From Limisphaera sp. (GTDB taxonomy: Bacteria; Verrucomicrobiota; Verrucomicrobiia; Limisphaerales; Limisphaeraceae), in NCBI GenBank assembly GCA_025057755.1, contig JANWVC010000013.1, positions 62,001-126,000 of the forward strand: a stretch of 64,000 nt of DNA, read 5' to 3'. Positions 47,446-55,995 of this stretch are shown one piece after another. How positions within the stretch are numbered: the first letter of the stretch is position 1; each line of letters opens with the position of its first letter. A program made the position numbers and the translations under genes. The notes beneath the pieces were generated by a model. That model was not told the origin of the DNA. It saw only the letters and a program-made list of their open reading frames with translations, and did no database searches.

Positions 47446-49890
47446 TCAAGATCTCCTGCGCTGCTCTCCCGCCATCGGGATCAACCCCTGCCATTCCCAA
47501 CCGCTCGCGGTACGAATGGTCCACCGCTGCCCTCGAACGCGGGCGACAATAGCTCCCGTCTGGCTTGTGCACCAGAAAGGGATGCCGGCTCTATGCAAGC
47601 AATCGCGCATCGCATCCAGCCCGCGTGTCGCTTGACCGGGCAGGCCATCCGCCAGCCAAATCCATGCAGGACGAACCCGCTCAAGCAATGTCTGCAAAGC
47701 AGCTCCTTCAAGGTCCGGCCCTGCCAGAACCAGCACGTCCGCCTTCAGCGCCGGTTCCCGAGACAACAATTGTTGCAGACCGTCCCGCCCCAATCCACCC
47801 ACCCACAACACTTGCAGCCCTTGGAGATTCCCACGCAACACCAAAGCGGCATCTGCCGCCCGCGTAAATCGGTCACCCCGCCCCGGATGCAACACCTCCC
47901 ATCCGCCAAATCCGTCACCCCGGCCCAAACGCCGGACCGTAACCTTTTCCCGTTCACAAAACGCGAGTGCATCTCGAATGACTCGCGAACGGATCTGTGC
48001 CTCCCCTACTCCTACGAGACTAGGTTTGAACGCCACGACCAGTTCGGGCAGGCCCCCAGCGTATCCAGCCAACGCCTGACTAATCCCAACAGTCCGCAAC
48101 CGATCCACGCCCGCTGCACGTAAAAAGGGTTTCACCACAAATTCAACATCTTCCTCAGCCCCACAATTAAGCAACCATGGGCTCTGCCGTTCAGAGGTTT
48201 GGATCCAGGCAACAGGCGCCTCACGGCCGGGCAACAGCACCAGCTGCGAGTCTCGGGCGTCTCTCCACCGAACGACACCGGCGACAACCAAACCGATTAC
48301 ACCCGTCACGATCCACAGCCAGCGGGTCGTCCAACAGGACCAACCGCCCGCCAACGCCCACACGCACCAAACATAATAGGCAGCCACTTCCCATGCCGCT
48401 GGTCGCGTCACAAACCAACTGCCGTAAGGCATCTGAGCCGCCCATTCGCTCAGCCGATGCATGAGGCTCATCCAGAGCCACGCGCTTTGATTGAACAACT
48501 CCCCCAAACCAGACCACCAAAGGCCACTGGACCAACTCGCCAAGCAGCTTATCAACGCCAGTGCAGCACAAGGCACCACTACGACATTCGCCAACAGGGT
48601 CACCGGGGTCACCAGATGAAAATACCAAGCGATTAAGGGCAACGAACCCACCCACGCCGCCCATGAAGTGCCCGCCGCCAGAGCCACAACCCGCAAGCCA
48701 CTGACCCACAACCGTCGCCAACCGGGCACCAACTCCGGAGGGACATGCGGATCCAACCTCAGTTGCCGATGCACCCACGCCTCCACCTTTGGCATCCACA
48801 AGGCCAAACTCGCCACCACCGCAAAAGACAATTGAAAGCCCGCATGAAACAACTGCTCCGGCTCCCAAACCAAAATCAACAGCCCAGCCCAGCCCAACGA
48901 ATTCAATAAATCCCCGGGCCGCCCCAACACCCAGCCCAACGCCACTACTGTCATCATCACCGTGGCGCGTACCGCCGACGGTTGCCAGCCCGTGGCTGCT
49001 GTGTAAAACCAAATCAAAACAATCGCACTACAAGCCGCCCCGGCCCGGGGCAACCGCAACACCTGAAACAACGTCAGTAAAATGCCGCTCAACAACCCAA
49101 TGTGCAGCCCGCTGATGGCAAAGACATGCATGGTGCCCGAACGCATAAAAGCTTCTGACACCTCGTCCGTCAGAGCCGTCCGCAAGCCCAGGGTCATGGC
49201 CCGCAGCAAACCCACGGTCTCATCCGACGGCAATCCGCGCTCCAACTGACGCGTCGCCCACGCCACAAAACGATCCGTCCAGGGCATGCTCACACGAGGA
49301 CCGATCAGTTCCCAATCCGCCGCTGACTCGACGCGCAGTTGGTAGTAAATCCCCCGGCGCCGCAACCAAGCTGCATAATCAAACAAGCCGGGCGCCACCG
49401 ACGCAGCCGGCCGGTTTAACATGCCTCGGACCTGCACTGCCTGCCCGGCATAAAAGGCCCCGACCAAGTCGCCCGCAGTCGACACGATCACCCGCCCACG
49501 CGCCGGCACCCATTCTCCGCGAAGTTGAATCGCATGAACCTCCAATCGGGCCACCGTCCGGACGGAGGCTGCACCATCTCGAACACGCATCCGCAATCCC
49601 GGGCTGTCCTGCAGCGTTCCATGCACGACCGCCAAGACCGGCACCCGATGCGCCACGACGTGACGAAGGTCCTCCGGCGCCAGAGGCTCAGCACGCTGCA
49701 CCAAGTGCAACCCGCCCACGGCAGCAAGCAAAAAGGGCAACACCCATGGGCGTATGGCGCTCCACACCCAACTCACAAGCCACAACAACCAGGCCAAGCT
49801 CCACGCCCCGACCAATGGTAAGGACCATCGGTCGGCCAGCCAGATGCCAGCCGCGAAGCACAACGCCAGCAACAGCCCCGGGCGCCTCAT
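47446..49890 (-). CDS. comEC: ComEC/Rec2 DNA-uptake channel with degenerate lactamase-like domain
   Basis: Inner-membrane channel that imports single-stranded DNA in natural transformation. From ATG 49890 (GGAGGAGG ~10 nt upstream) it has 814 residues: two N-terminal helices, the OB/DUF4131 region (GEWVPARGRVIVSTAGDLVGA), then the multi-helix Competence domain (MHVFAISGLHIGLLSGIL, then SAVRATVMMTVVALGWVLGRPGDLLNSLG). The C-terminal ~250 residues align in pattern with the usual metallo-beta-lactamase domain (WLLNCGAEEDVEFVVKPFLR), but the expected HxHxDH is replaced by ISQALAGYAGG and later His ligands are missing. That domain is probably catalytically dead. Lies 22 nt after a VanZ-like gene. 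Confidence 0.88.
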   Translation of the reverse strand: MRRPGLLLALCFAAGIWLADRWSLPLVGAWSLAWLLWLVSWVWSAIRPWVLPFLLAAVGGLHLVQRAEPLAPEDLRHVVAHRVPVLAVVHGTLQDSPGLRMRVRDGAASVRTVARLEVHAIQLRGEWVPARGRVIVSTAGDLVGAFYAGQAVQVRGMLNRPAASVAPGLFDYAAWLRRRGIYYQLRVESAADWELIGPRVSMPWTDRFVAWATRQLERGLPSDETVGLLRAMTLGLRTALTDEVSEAFMRSGTMHVFAISGLHIGLLSGILLTLFQVLRLPRAGAACSAIVLIWFYTAATGWQPSAVRATVMMTVVALGWVLGRPGDLLNSLGWAGLLILVWEPEQLFHAGFQLSFAVVASLALWMPKVEAWVHRQLRLDPHVPPELVPGWRRLWVSGLRVVALAAGTSWAAWVGSLPLIAWYFHLVTPVTLLANVVVVPCAALALISCLASWSSGLWWSGLGELFNQSAWLWMSLMHRLSEWAAQMPYGSWFVTRPAAWEVAAYYVWCVWALAGGWSCWTTRWLWIVTGVIGLVVAGVVRWRDARDSQLVLLPGREAPVAWIQTSERQSPWLLNCGAEEDVEFVVKPFLRAAGVDRLRTVGISQALAGYAGGLPELVVAFKPSLVGVGEAQIRSRVIRDALAFCEREKVTVRRLGRGDGFGGWEVLHPGRGDRFTRAADAALVLRGNLQGLQVLWVGGLGRDGLQQLLSREPALKADVLVLAGPDLEGAALQTLLERVRPAWIWLADGLPGQATRGLDAMRDCLHRAGIPFWCTSQTGAIVARVRGQRWTIRTASGWEWQGLIPMAGEQRRRS

Positions 49891-49912
49891 GGTGACTCTT
49901 CCTCCTCCTGTC

Positions 49913-50488
49913 TTACGCACCCGCGGGCGGATCCAATTGCAATCTTCCTTCCGAACCGGCTGCGGCACTCCCGCATCGGGGCCATTTCCAATGCACCCAC
50001 CCCCGATAAGCCATCAGCCCAGCAGCGCCCCCGCTCACATCCACCAACACATCGAAAAGACTACTGTGGCGTCCCGGCACAAAAGCCTGGTGCCATTCGT
50101 CAGTCACCGCATAAAGCGCCACCAGCGCAAGCGCGTACGCTGCCCAACGCCGTTCCGGTAGTCGGCTTCCCGATTGACAGGTCCTCCAGAATGCTCGGTA
50201 CAAGAGTCCCCCCAGGACGGCGTATTCGACAAAGTGCGCTAGCTTACGCACCACCAACACAGTCAGATCCACCTGCTCCTCCGTCCAATGCGGGAACAGC
50301 CACCGAACCACCGGCCCGATCAAGCGCGAAGTTCGGGAAAAGGAGGCGCGATCGGCTGAGGCACTGAAGATAAGCGCCATCCACACCAGCGGCGGCAACC
50401 AGTACTTAAAGCATGCACGCGCCCGTTGCACGGGGCCCAGACAATCATTTGCCTCCTGCGCCTGCAAGCCCGTCCGAGATTGTGCCAA
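49913..50488 (-). CDS. VanZ-like membrane protein
   Basis: A 191-residue protein with four hydrophobic helices and the VanZ-like pattern: LPPLVWMALIFSASAD, RKLAHFVEYAVLGGLLYRA, AVTDEWHQAFVPGRHSSLFDVLVDVSGGAAG. The family includes VanZ of teicoplanin resistance but most members are chromosomal proteins of unknown role; no other van gene is present, so no resistance is implied. Read 22 nt before comEC, likely co-transcribed. Confidence 0.87.
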   Translation of the reverse strand: MAQSRTGLQAQEANDCLGPVQRARACFKYWLPPLVWMALIFSASADRASFSRTSRLIGPVVRWLFPHWTEEQVDLTVLVVRKLAHFVEYAVLGGLLYRAFWRTCQSGSRLPERRWAAYALALVALYAVTDEWHQAFVPGRHSSLFDVLVDVSGGAAGLMAYRGWVHWKWPRCGSAAAGSEGRLQLDPPAGA

Positions 50489-51268
50489 CCCAACGACCCG
50501 TCCACATTCAGGCCCACGCGTCTTTTCTCATCGCATGGCCCGCGGCTGACCTCGGATCGTTCCACAACTCCAACGGCAGCCCGCGCTCTACCTCTGCTCG
50601 GTTTGATCACCTGCAGGCTCACCGATCCGGCTCCGGCTGCGGCAAACGATCCACACTCCAACCTTTCCCCGGACTGGCAACTGCTATTCGACGGTCAAAC
50701 GCCCCGTGGTTGGCGAGCCTGGAGCAACGCAGTCTTTCCAACACGCGGATGGACCTTCATTGATCGCTGTCTGGTGCACCAAGCAGGCGGTCGCGCAGGA
50801 GATCTGATCACAGAATCGGAGTTTAAAGATTTGGAACTCGAATGGGCATGACGCATTGTGTCCGCCGGCAACAACGGCGTGAAATACCTTGTGCTCAAAT
50901 CCCGCCCCTCCGCGCCGGGTCATGAGTATCAGACGGTGGACAACCACACCGTACGCGATCCGCGTCATCACACCGCGGCATTCTACGACGTGCTTGTCTC
51001 GCATCCAGCCGTTCAATCCTTGCCTCCGGGCCGGTGGAATCGTTCCCAAATCGTGATCCGGGGTGTCACCGTCGAGCACTGGCTGAACGACGTCCAGGTG
51101 CTGACATGCGAACCGGACAGCCCCGCCCTCAGGGAGGCCATCCGCGCCAGCAAATTCCGAGGGGAATCCGGCTTCGGACAAAAATGCCGCGGCCGGATCA
51201 TGCTCACCGACCACGGCTCGGAAACTTGGGACCGGAACATTCGTATCCGGTTGCCCTGCCCGACTTAA
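50426..51268 (+). pseudogene. DUF1080 (3-keto-disaccharide hydrolase-type) gene with in-frame TGA
   Basis: The family is an exported concanavalin-like domain, some members of which hydrolyse 3-keto-disaccharides. Similarity starts at DWQLLFDGQTPRGWRAW and GWTFIDRCLVHQAGGRAGDLIT, runs to ELEWA, meets TGA at 50849-50851, and resumes in the same frame with RIVSAGNNGVKYLVLK, HEYQTVDN, PGRWNRSQIVIRG, VEHWLNDVQV and a normal C-terminus. A Trp codon (TGG) in place of TGA would restore the reading. A possible signal segment (ALPLLGLITC) precedes, but the start is unclear and the 5' part overlaps VanZ on the other strand. A single nonsense change best explains it. Confidence 0.72.
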
Positions 51269-51307
51269 AAAGCAAGGCATTGCCAGCCCGTGACGCCCCT
51301 AGAAAGT

Positions 51308-53050
51308 TCAACCCCGCCGTGCTTCTCGCACATAGGCCGCCACGCGCGCCCCCGCCTCGTCCACGGAAACCGCCTCCGGCGTTCCGCCAGCACGACGTTT
51401 GATTTCGATCTGACCACGAGCCAGCGACTTCTCGCCTACGGTCACACGAAAGGGAAAACCGATCAAATCCGCATCTTTGAATTTGACGCCGGGACGTTCA
51501 TCCCGATCGTCTAAAATAACCTCAATTCCCGCTTCGACAAGCTCGCGGTACAGACGCTCGGCCGTTTCCCGAACCTGGCCCGTCGGACTACTCTGCAACA
51601 AAGTCACACACACTTCATACGGCGCCACGGACACCGGCCAGATAATGCCATCGGCGTCGTGCGACTGTTCAATGACCGCTTGCAAGGTCCGCGTCACCCC
51701 GATCCCGTAACAGCCCATCACACATGGACGCCGTACGCCCGATTCGTCAATGAAACTGGCTCCCAGCTTTTCACTGTACTTGGTCCCCAACTTGAACACG
51801 TGGCCAACTTCAATGGCACGTCGCAAACGCAACGATTCACCGCACCGGATGCAAGGTTCGCCCGCCCGCACCAGGCGCAAATCGCCCCATTGGTCCACCC
51901 GCAGGTCCCGGGTTACATCCACATGCCGAAAGTGGAACCCATCTTCGTTTGCCCCAGTGGTCATGTCGGTCGCACCCCGCAACCGTTCGTCCGCCCACAC
52001 AGGAACGGTGGTATCGCGCAAGGCCGATCGAACCGCACCCAAACTGCCGGGGCGCGCCCTCAACCATTGTTCGATTTCTTCGGCCGTGGCCGGACGGAAC
52101 GTTGTCGTGCCCAGACGTGCCGCTAGTTTGGCCTCATTCAAGGCATCGTCGCCGCGCAGCAGCACAATCCATGGACGGCTTTCCACCATGTACACCAGCG
52201 TCTTGATTTGGCGTTCGGGCGGCACGCTGTAGGGCTCCGCGGCCAAATCCGCGATGGTCTGCACGCCCGGTGTGGGGAAACGCTCCAGCGCTGGCGATTC
52301 AACGACAGGGGATTCCGAACACCCCCCTGCCACAGCGCTGACTGCCTTCTCCAGGTTGGCCGCATACCCACAGGCCTCACAATACGCCACCTCGTTCTCG
52401 CCCGTCTCCGCCGGCACCATGAATTCATGTGATAGGCTGCCGCCAATAACACCCGTATCCGCCTCCACGGCAAATGTGCGCAATCCACATCGCGCAAAAA
52501 TTCGCGCATAAGCATCATACATTCTTTGGTAGCTCTGCTGTGCCGCCTCGTCGCTGACATCAAAGCTGTAGGCGTCTTTCATGATGAACTCGCGTGCCCG
52601 CATCAGCCCGAACCGGGGCCGGATCTCATCCCGAAACTTCACACTGATCTGATAGAAATTGCGGGGCAGCTGCCGATAGGATTGGATCTCTGCCGCGACC
52701 AACAGCGTGATGACCTCTTCAGCTGTGGGACTCAAGACCCATTCTCGCCGCGCGCTGTCGTACACTTTGTACAACACCTGCCGTGCGGCCTCATAACGAC
52801 CTGATTGCTGCCAAATCTCCGGGGGTTGCAACGCGGGCAGGAGGACCTCAATCGCCCCGGCCCGATCCATCTCTTCACGCACAATGCACTCCACCTTCCG
52901 CAAAGCGCGCAACCCCAACGGCAGAAAGCTGTACACCCCACCAGCCAGTTTTCGCACCAAACCCGCCCGCAACAACAATTGATGCGAAACGATCTCCGCC
53001 TCGGCTGGTGCCTCCCGCAACGTGGGAATCAGGGTTTGTGTCCAACGCAT
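51308..53050 (-). CDS. proS: Prolyl-tRNA synthetase
   Basis: Class II aminoacyl-tRNA synthetase charging tRNA-Pro. The 580 residues match the bacterial type: LRKLAG-like VRKLAGGVYSFLPLGLRALRKV, motif 2 YQISVKFRDEIRPRFGLMRAREFIMKDAYSFD (written here only as landmarks), an inserted editing (YbaK-like) domain from about residue 230 to 390 including GDDALNEAKLA and LGAVRS, motif 3 GCYGIGVTRTLQA, and the C-terminal anticodon-binding domain (VCVTLL, ILDDRDERPGVKFKDADLIGFP). All core motifs are intact. Confidence 0.95.
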   Translation of the reverse strand: MRWTQTLIPTLREAPAEAEIVSHQLLLRAGLVRKLAGGVYSFLPLGLRALRKVECIVREEMDRAGAIEVLLPALQPPEIWQQSGRYEAARQVLYKVYDSARREWVLSPTAEEVITLLVAAEIQSYRQLPRNFYQISVKFRDEIRPRFGLMRAREFIMKDAYSFDVSDEAAQQSYQRMYDAYARIFARCGLRTFAVEADTGVIGGSLSHEFMVPAETGENEVAYCEACGYAANLEKAVSAVAGGCSESPVVESPALERFPTPGVQTIADLAAEPYSVPPERQIKTLVYMVESRPWIVLLRGDDALNEAKLAARLGTTTFRPATAEEIEQWLRARPGSLGAVRSALRDTTVPVWADERLRGATDMTTGANEDGFHFRHVDVTRDLRVDQWGDLRLVRAGEPCIRCGESLRLRRAIEVGHVFKLGTKYSEKLGASFIDESGVRRPCVMGCYGIGVTRTLQAVIEQSHDADGIIWPVSVAPYEVCVTLLQSSPTGQVRETAERLYRELVEAGIEVILDDRDERPGVKFKDADLIGFPFRVTVGEKSLARGQIEIKRRAGGTPEAVSVDEAGARVAAYVREARRG

Positions 53051-53112
53051 GAATCTTTTGCCTCTCCAATCTTCCGCATCCCGTCAACGGGCTGAGCGTG
53101 CGGCGACGGGCA

Positions 53113-53868
53113 TCATTTGACCGTGTTGATCAAGGGCGCCAACCCCTGAATCCGAACCTCCAAACGATCCCCCGGTCGAATAGGCCCGATCCCGGCCGGT
53201 GTCCCCGTCAGAATCACGTCCCCTGGCAGCAGGGTCAGATGATTCGAAATAAAACTGACCAGTTGGTAACAATTGAAGACCATTTGACTGGTGTGCGAGT
53301 TCTGACGCAACTGACCGTTTTGAAACAACTGAATGGTCAGATCATGGGGGTCAATCTTGGTCTCGATATAGGGGCCCAGCGGCGTAAATGTGTCGAAGGA
53401 TTTGCACCGGCTCCACTGACCGTCCGAAGCCTGCAGGGTCCGATCCGTGATATCCTGCGCAGCCGTGTAACCGAAAATGTATCGCGCCGCCGCGCTCGGC
53501 GTCACGTTTCGCACACGCCGGCCGATGACAATCGCCAGCTCTGCTTCGTAATCCGTTCGATGCTCGGGAAACGGAATCTCAATCTTCCCCCCGTCCGGAA
53601 GCAAGGAACTCGGCGCCTTAAACCAGAACAACGGTTCCCGAGGCACCGCCTTGCCTGTTTCCCGCGCATGATCCGCATAATTGAGACCCACCGCGATCAC
53701 CTTACTCGGCGTCACTGGCACCAATGTCCGCACCCCTTTCATCGGCACGGGTTTCCGCTCAAAGGTGGGCGCGCCAAACAAATCGCCCTGCATGCGGTAG
53801 AGCGCACCTTCCACCACCTTTGCATAAAACACTTCGTCACCACACTGGAACCGCCCAATGGCTGCCAT
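53113..53868 (-). CDS. Fumarylacetoacetate hydrolase family protein
   Basis: A 251-residue metal-dependent hydrolase/isomerase of the FAH superfamily, acting on beta-keto acids or hydroxymuconate-type compounds. Visible are VIAVGLNYADHARE, FWFKAPSSLL, the metal-ligand segment DYEAELAIVIGRR, GYTAAQDITDRTLQ, SFDTFTPLGP and GDVILTGTPAGIGPIRPGD. The actual substrate is unknown; such genes are often oxaloacetate decarboxylases or 2-hydroxyhepta-diene-dioate isomerases. Located between proS and recO on the same strand. Confidence 0.9.
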   Translation of the reverse strand: MAAIGRFQCGDEVFYAKVVEGALYRMQGDLFGAPTFERKPVPMKGVRTLVPVTPSKVIAVGLNYADHARETGKAVPREPLFWFKAPSSLLPDGGKIEIPFPEHRTDYEAELAIVIGRRVRNVTPSAAARYIFGYTAAQDITDRTLQASDGQWSRCKSFDTFTPLGPYIETKIDPHDLTIQLFQNGQLRQNSHTSQMVFNCYQLVSFISNHLTLLPGDVILTGTPAGIGPIRPGDRLEVRIQGLAPLINTVK

Positions 53869-53936
53869 ACGAACGCGGCCGTGCTAACAAATCGGAGCCA
53901 GGGCCCGCAAGCTCAAAGCCCGGGCCTTTCCGAACT

Positions 53937-54620
53937 CTAAGTCCGGTCCGCACCCGGCTGACGTCCCTCGCCGGGTCCCTTAGCCTCAAAACCCACCTCG
54001 AATGTCGAGCACACGATCCCCACCTCCATCCGCCAAAACCGATCCAGAAACTGCCGCACCTCTTGCACCACTTCCGGCCAGGGCGACAAAGTATCCAACT
54101 CACCCCAAGCGCGTGTGAACAGGGCCCCTGCCAGTTCTTGCGCGCGCGGCGAAAGCCGCTGCATCAACCGCGAAGGGTCCCACCCCAACAGCGTCAATAA
54201 ACGCAGCTCAAATGCCAGACGCAACCGGCCGCGAGCCGGATGGACCTCAAGATACTGCAACAGCCCCATCAGTAGATCGAAGGCCGCAGGCAAAGGCGAT
54301 TCCGGCTCGGTCGCCTGCTCCAGCCGCCGCACAGCCTCGCAGGCTAACCGCAGCCGGTCCGGATCCGTGCGCAATCCCGGATGCGCCGACAGGAGGCAAA
54401 CCTCCCGCAACAAGTGCAGCTCGGAACGCCGACTCCGGTGGAAAACCAACTCATGAAGACAGAACAGATCCAGCCGGCCAGAAAAAGGGGATCGGGGACG
54501 ACGCGCGCCCCTTGCCACGGTGGTCAACCGGCCGTGCTCCCGTGTTATCCAGTGGACAATCAAGCTCGTTTCGGTCAGTGGCAAGGTTCGAACAATCAGA
54601 CCTTGGGCACGCTCGTCCAT
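53937..54620 (-). CDS. recO: DNA repair protein RecO
   Basis: RecF-pathway mediator that anneals ssDNA and loads RecA with RecR. From ATG 54620 it has 227 residues: an N-terminal OB fold (AQGLIVRTLPLTETSLIV, GRLTTVARGARRPRSPFSGRLDLF), a helical domain, and the C-terminal zone FELRLLTLLGWDPS. The zinc-binding cysteines found in many RecO proteins are missing here. The start lies 1 nt after the DUF502 gene ends; an ATG at 54671 would overlap it. Confidence 0.87.
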   Translation of the reverse strand: MDERAQGLIVRTLPLTETSLIVHWITREHGRLTTVARGARRPRSPFSGRLDLFCLHELVFHRSRRSELHLLREVCLLSAHPGLRTDPDRLRLACEAVRRLEQATEPESPLPAAFDLLMGLLQYLEVHPARGRLRLAFELRLLTLLGWDPSRLMQRLSPRAQELAGALFTRAWGELDTLSPWPEVVQEVRQFLDRFWRMEVGIVCSTFEVGFEAKGPGEGRQPGADRT

Positions 54621-54621
54621 G

Positions 54622-55338
54622 TCAGCGGCCTGGATCCGGAGGCGCCGTCGAAGTAGGCAACTGAACCGCACCCGATGGAGGCGCCATCCCGCTGTCTACC
54701 ACGGCGCTCGGAGAGATCGAGCCGACACTCACAATGAACCGAACCGCATCCGCCACCGACATCCGCAAAGGCCGCACCTGCGACTCCGGCGCCACCAACA
54801 GAAAACCTGAAGTGGGGTTGGGCGTTGTGGGGATAAACACACTCACTGTCCGATCCCCCACGGCGCTGTCCAGCATCGTCTCGTGTTCACCCGTGATGAA
54901 ACCCAGTGCATACAAACCCGGCCGGGGGAATTCCACCAACACCACGGTTTGAAATGCCCCCTTTTTGCCCATCGAAAAGGCTTCGTTTACCTGCTTGATC
55001 AGCGAGTAAATCTTGTTCAGCAGAGGAACACTCAGAATCAGTTGGTCCACCCACGCAATCAAACGCCGGCCCACATAATGTCGCGTGATCCGACCCACCC
55101 CGATCAACAGCAACGCAGCCAACAAGAGCGCCACCACTTGCCAATACCAATGCATCGGGCCTGTGCCCCCCTGTGCGTGCGTGAGGGATCGAGGCAAAAA
55201 AAACAGAAGGGTGTTGGTAAAATTGGCCACCGTGCCGAATAACCACAGCACCACGGCCAACGACAACGCCACTGGCATGACAGCCGCCAGCCCAGCCAAA
55301 AAATCCGCCCGCAACCGAGTGATCAAGGTCTTCCGCAC
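54622..55338 (-). CDS. DUF502 family membrane protein
   Basis: A 238-residue protein with two strong transmembrane helices (AGLAAVMPVALSLAVVLWLF and VALLLAALLLIGVG) followed by a soluble domain. The domain has the family's VPLLNKIYSLIKQVNEAF, FQTVVLVEFPRPGLYALGFITG and VFIPTTPNPTSGFLLVAP. Function is unknown; the family is widespread and often near recO or LPS genes. The C-terminal ~30 residues are Pro/Ser rich and specific to this protein. Ends 1 nt before the recO start. Confidence 0.9.
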   Translation of the reverse strand: MRKTLITRLRADFLAGLAAVMPVALSLAVVLWLFGTVANFTNTLLFFLPRSLTHAQGGTGPMHWYWQVVALLLAALLLIGVGRITRHYVGRRLIAWVDQLILSVPLLNKIYSLIKQVNEAFSMGKKGAFQTVVLVEFPRPGLYALGFITGEHETMLDSAVGDRTVSVFIPTTPNPTSGFLLVAPESQVRPLRMSVADAVRFIVSVGSISPSAVVDSGMAPPSGAVQLPTSTAPPDPGR

Positions 55339-55347
55339 AGAGCGAAT

Positions 55348-55995
55348 CTATGTCTCCACCCTTCCGGCCACAAGCCGCCGTGAAGCCCCAAATGAACGAT
55401 CCAATCGCAACGGCCCCATCCTTGCAACCAAGCGTTGCAACAAACGGTCCTCCAGACGCTTCATCCGCCGACGGGCCGCAACCTCCCCGTCGTCATAACC
55501 CAGAAGATGCAAAACTCCGTGGATGACGTATCGGACCACCTCATGCGACCAGTCACACCGATAGCGCCGCGCTTGGCGTCGGGCTTCATGCACCCCAATG
55601 CAGATTTCACCCCGTAACTCGGGTTTGCCTGCGCCGGCTAAAATTCCCTCCGAAACCGTGTTCCGGTAATCGAACGTGATGACGTCAGTCGGCCCGGCGT
55701 GCCCCACATAGCCCTCATTGAGCCGCGCTATGGCATGGTCTCCCAACAGACAAATGCTCAATTCTGCAGAGCGGAGCCCCAGCAGTTCGCTCAACAAAAT
55801 CCGGATCAGGCCCGCAAGCCGTTGGGTATCAACGGACACCGACCGCTGGCGATTGCACACCTCAACCTTCAGATCAGGTTCGCACAGAACGCGCAGGTCC
55901 GCGACCTCGGGCTCCGGCTTACGCTTTGAATGGCACAACTCAACGGCCCCTTGCTTCTTCCCGCGCCGGCCGGTGCCGCGACCGATGCTCTTCAT
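55348..55995 (-). CDS. ybeY: Endoribonuclease YbeY
   Basis: Zinc-dependent single-strand RNase acting in 16S rRNA maturation and ribosome quality control. The 215 residues contain the core LNEGYVGHAGPTDVITFDY and GEICIGVHEARRQARRY, then the metal motif HGVLHLLGYDDGE. The two first His ligands are present, but the usual third His is replaced by Asp (GYDD rather than GYDH). The ATG at 55995 makes the gene overlap phoH by 56 nt, which is long; the true start may be further in, although no better ATG is seen before the conserved part. Follows phoH, as in many bacteria. Confidence 0.88.
   Translation of the reverse strand: MKSIGRGTGRRGKKQGAVELCHSKRKPEPEVADLRVLCEPDLKVEVCNRQRSVSVDTQRLAGLIRILLSELLGLRSAELSICLLGDHAIARLNEGYVGHAGPTDVITFDYRNTVSEGILAGAGKPELRGEICIGVHEARRQARRYRCDWSHEVVRYVIHGVLHLLGYDDGEVAARRRMKRLEDRLLQRLVARMGPLRLDRSFGASRRLVAGRVET

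Noticed and set aside
49913-50488. Glycopeptide resistance gene vanZ
   Set aside because: Only the broad VanZ-like domain is present and no vanHAX or vanY genes accompany it.
50849-50851. TGA as a selenocysteine codon
   Set aside because: The position fits Trp in the family rather than Cys, no SECIS-like hairpin was evident right after it, and DUF1080 proteins are not known selenoproteins.
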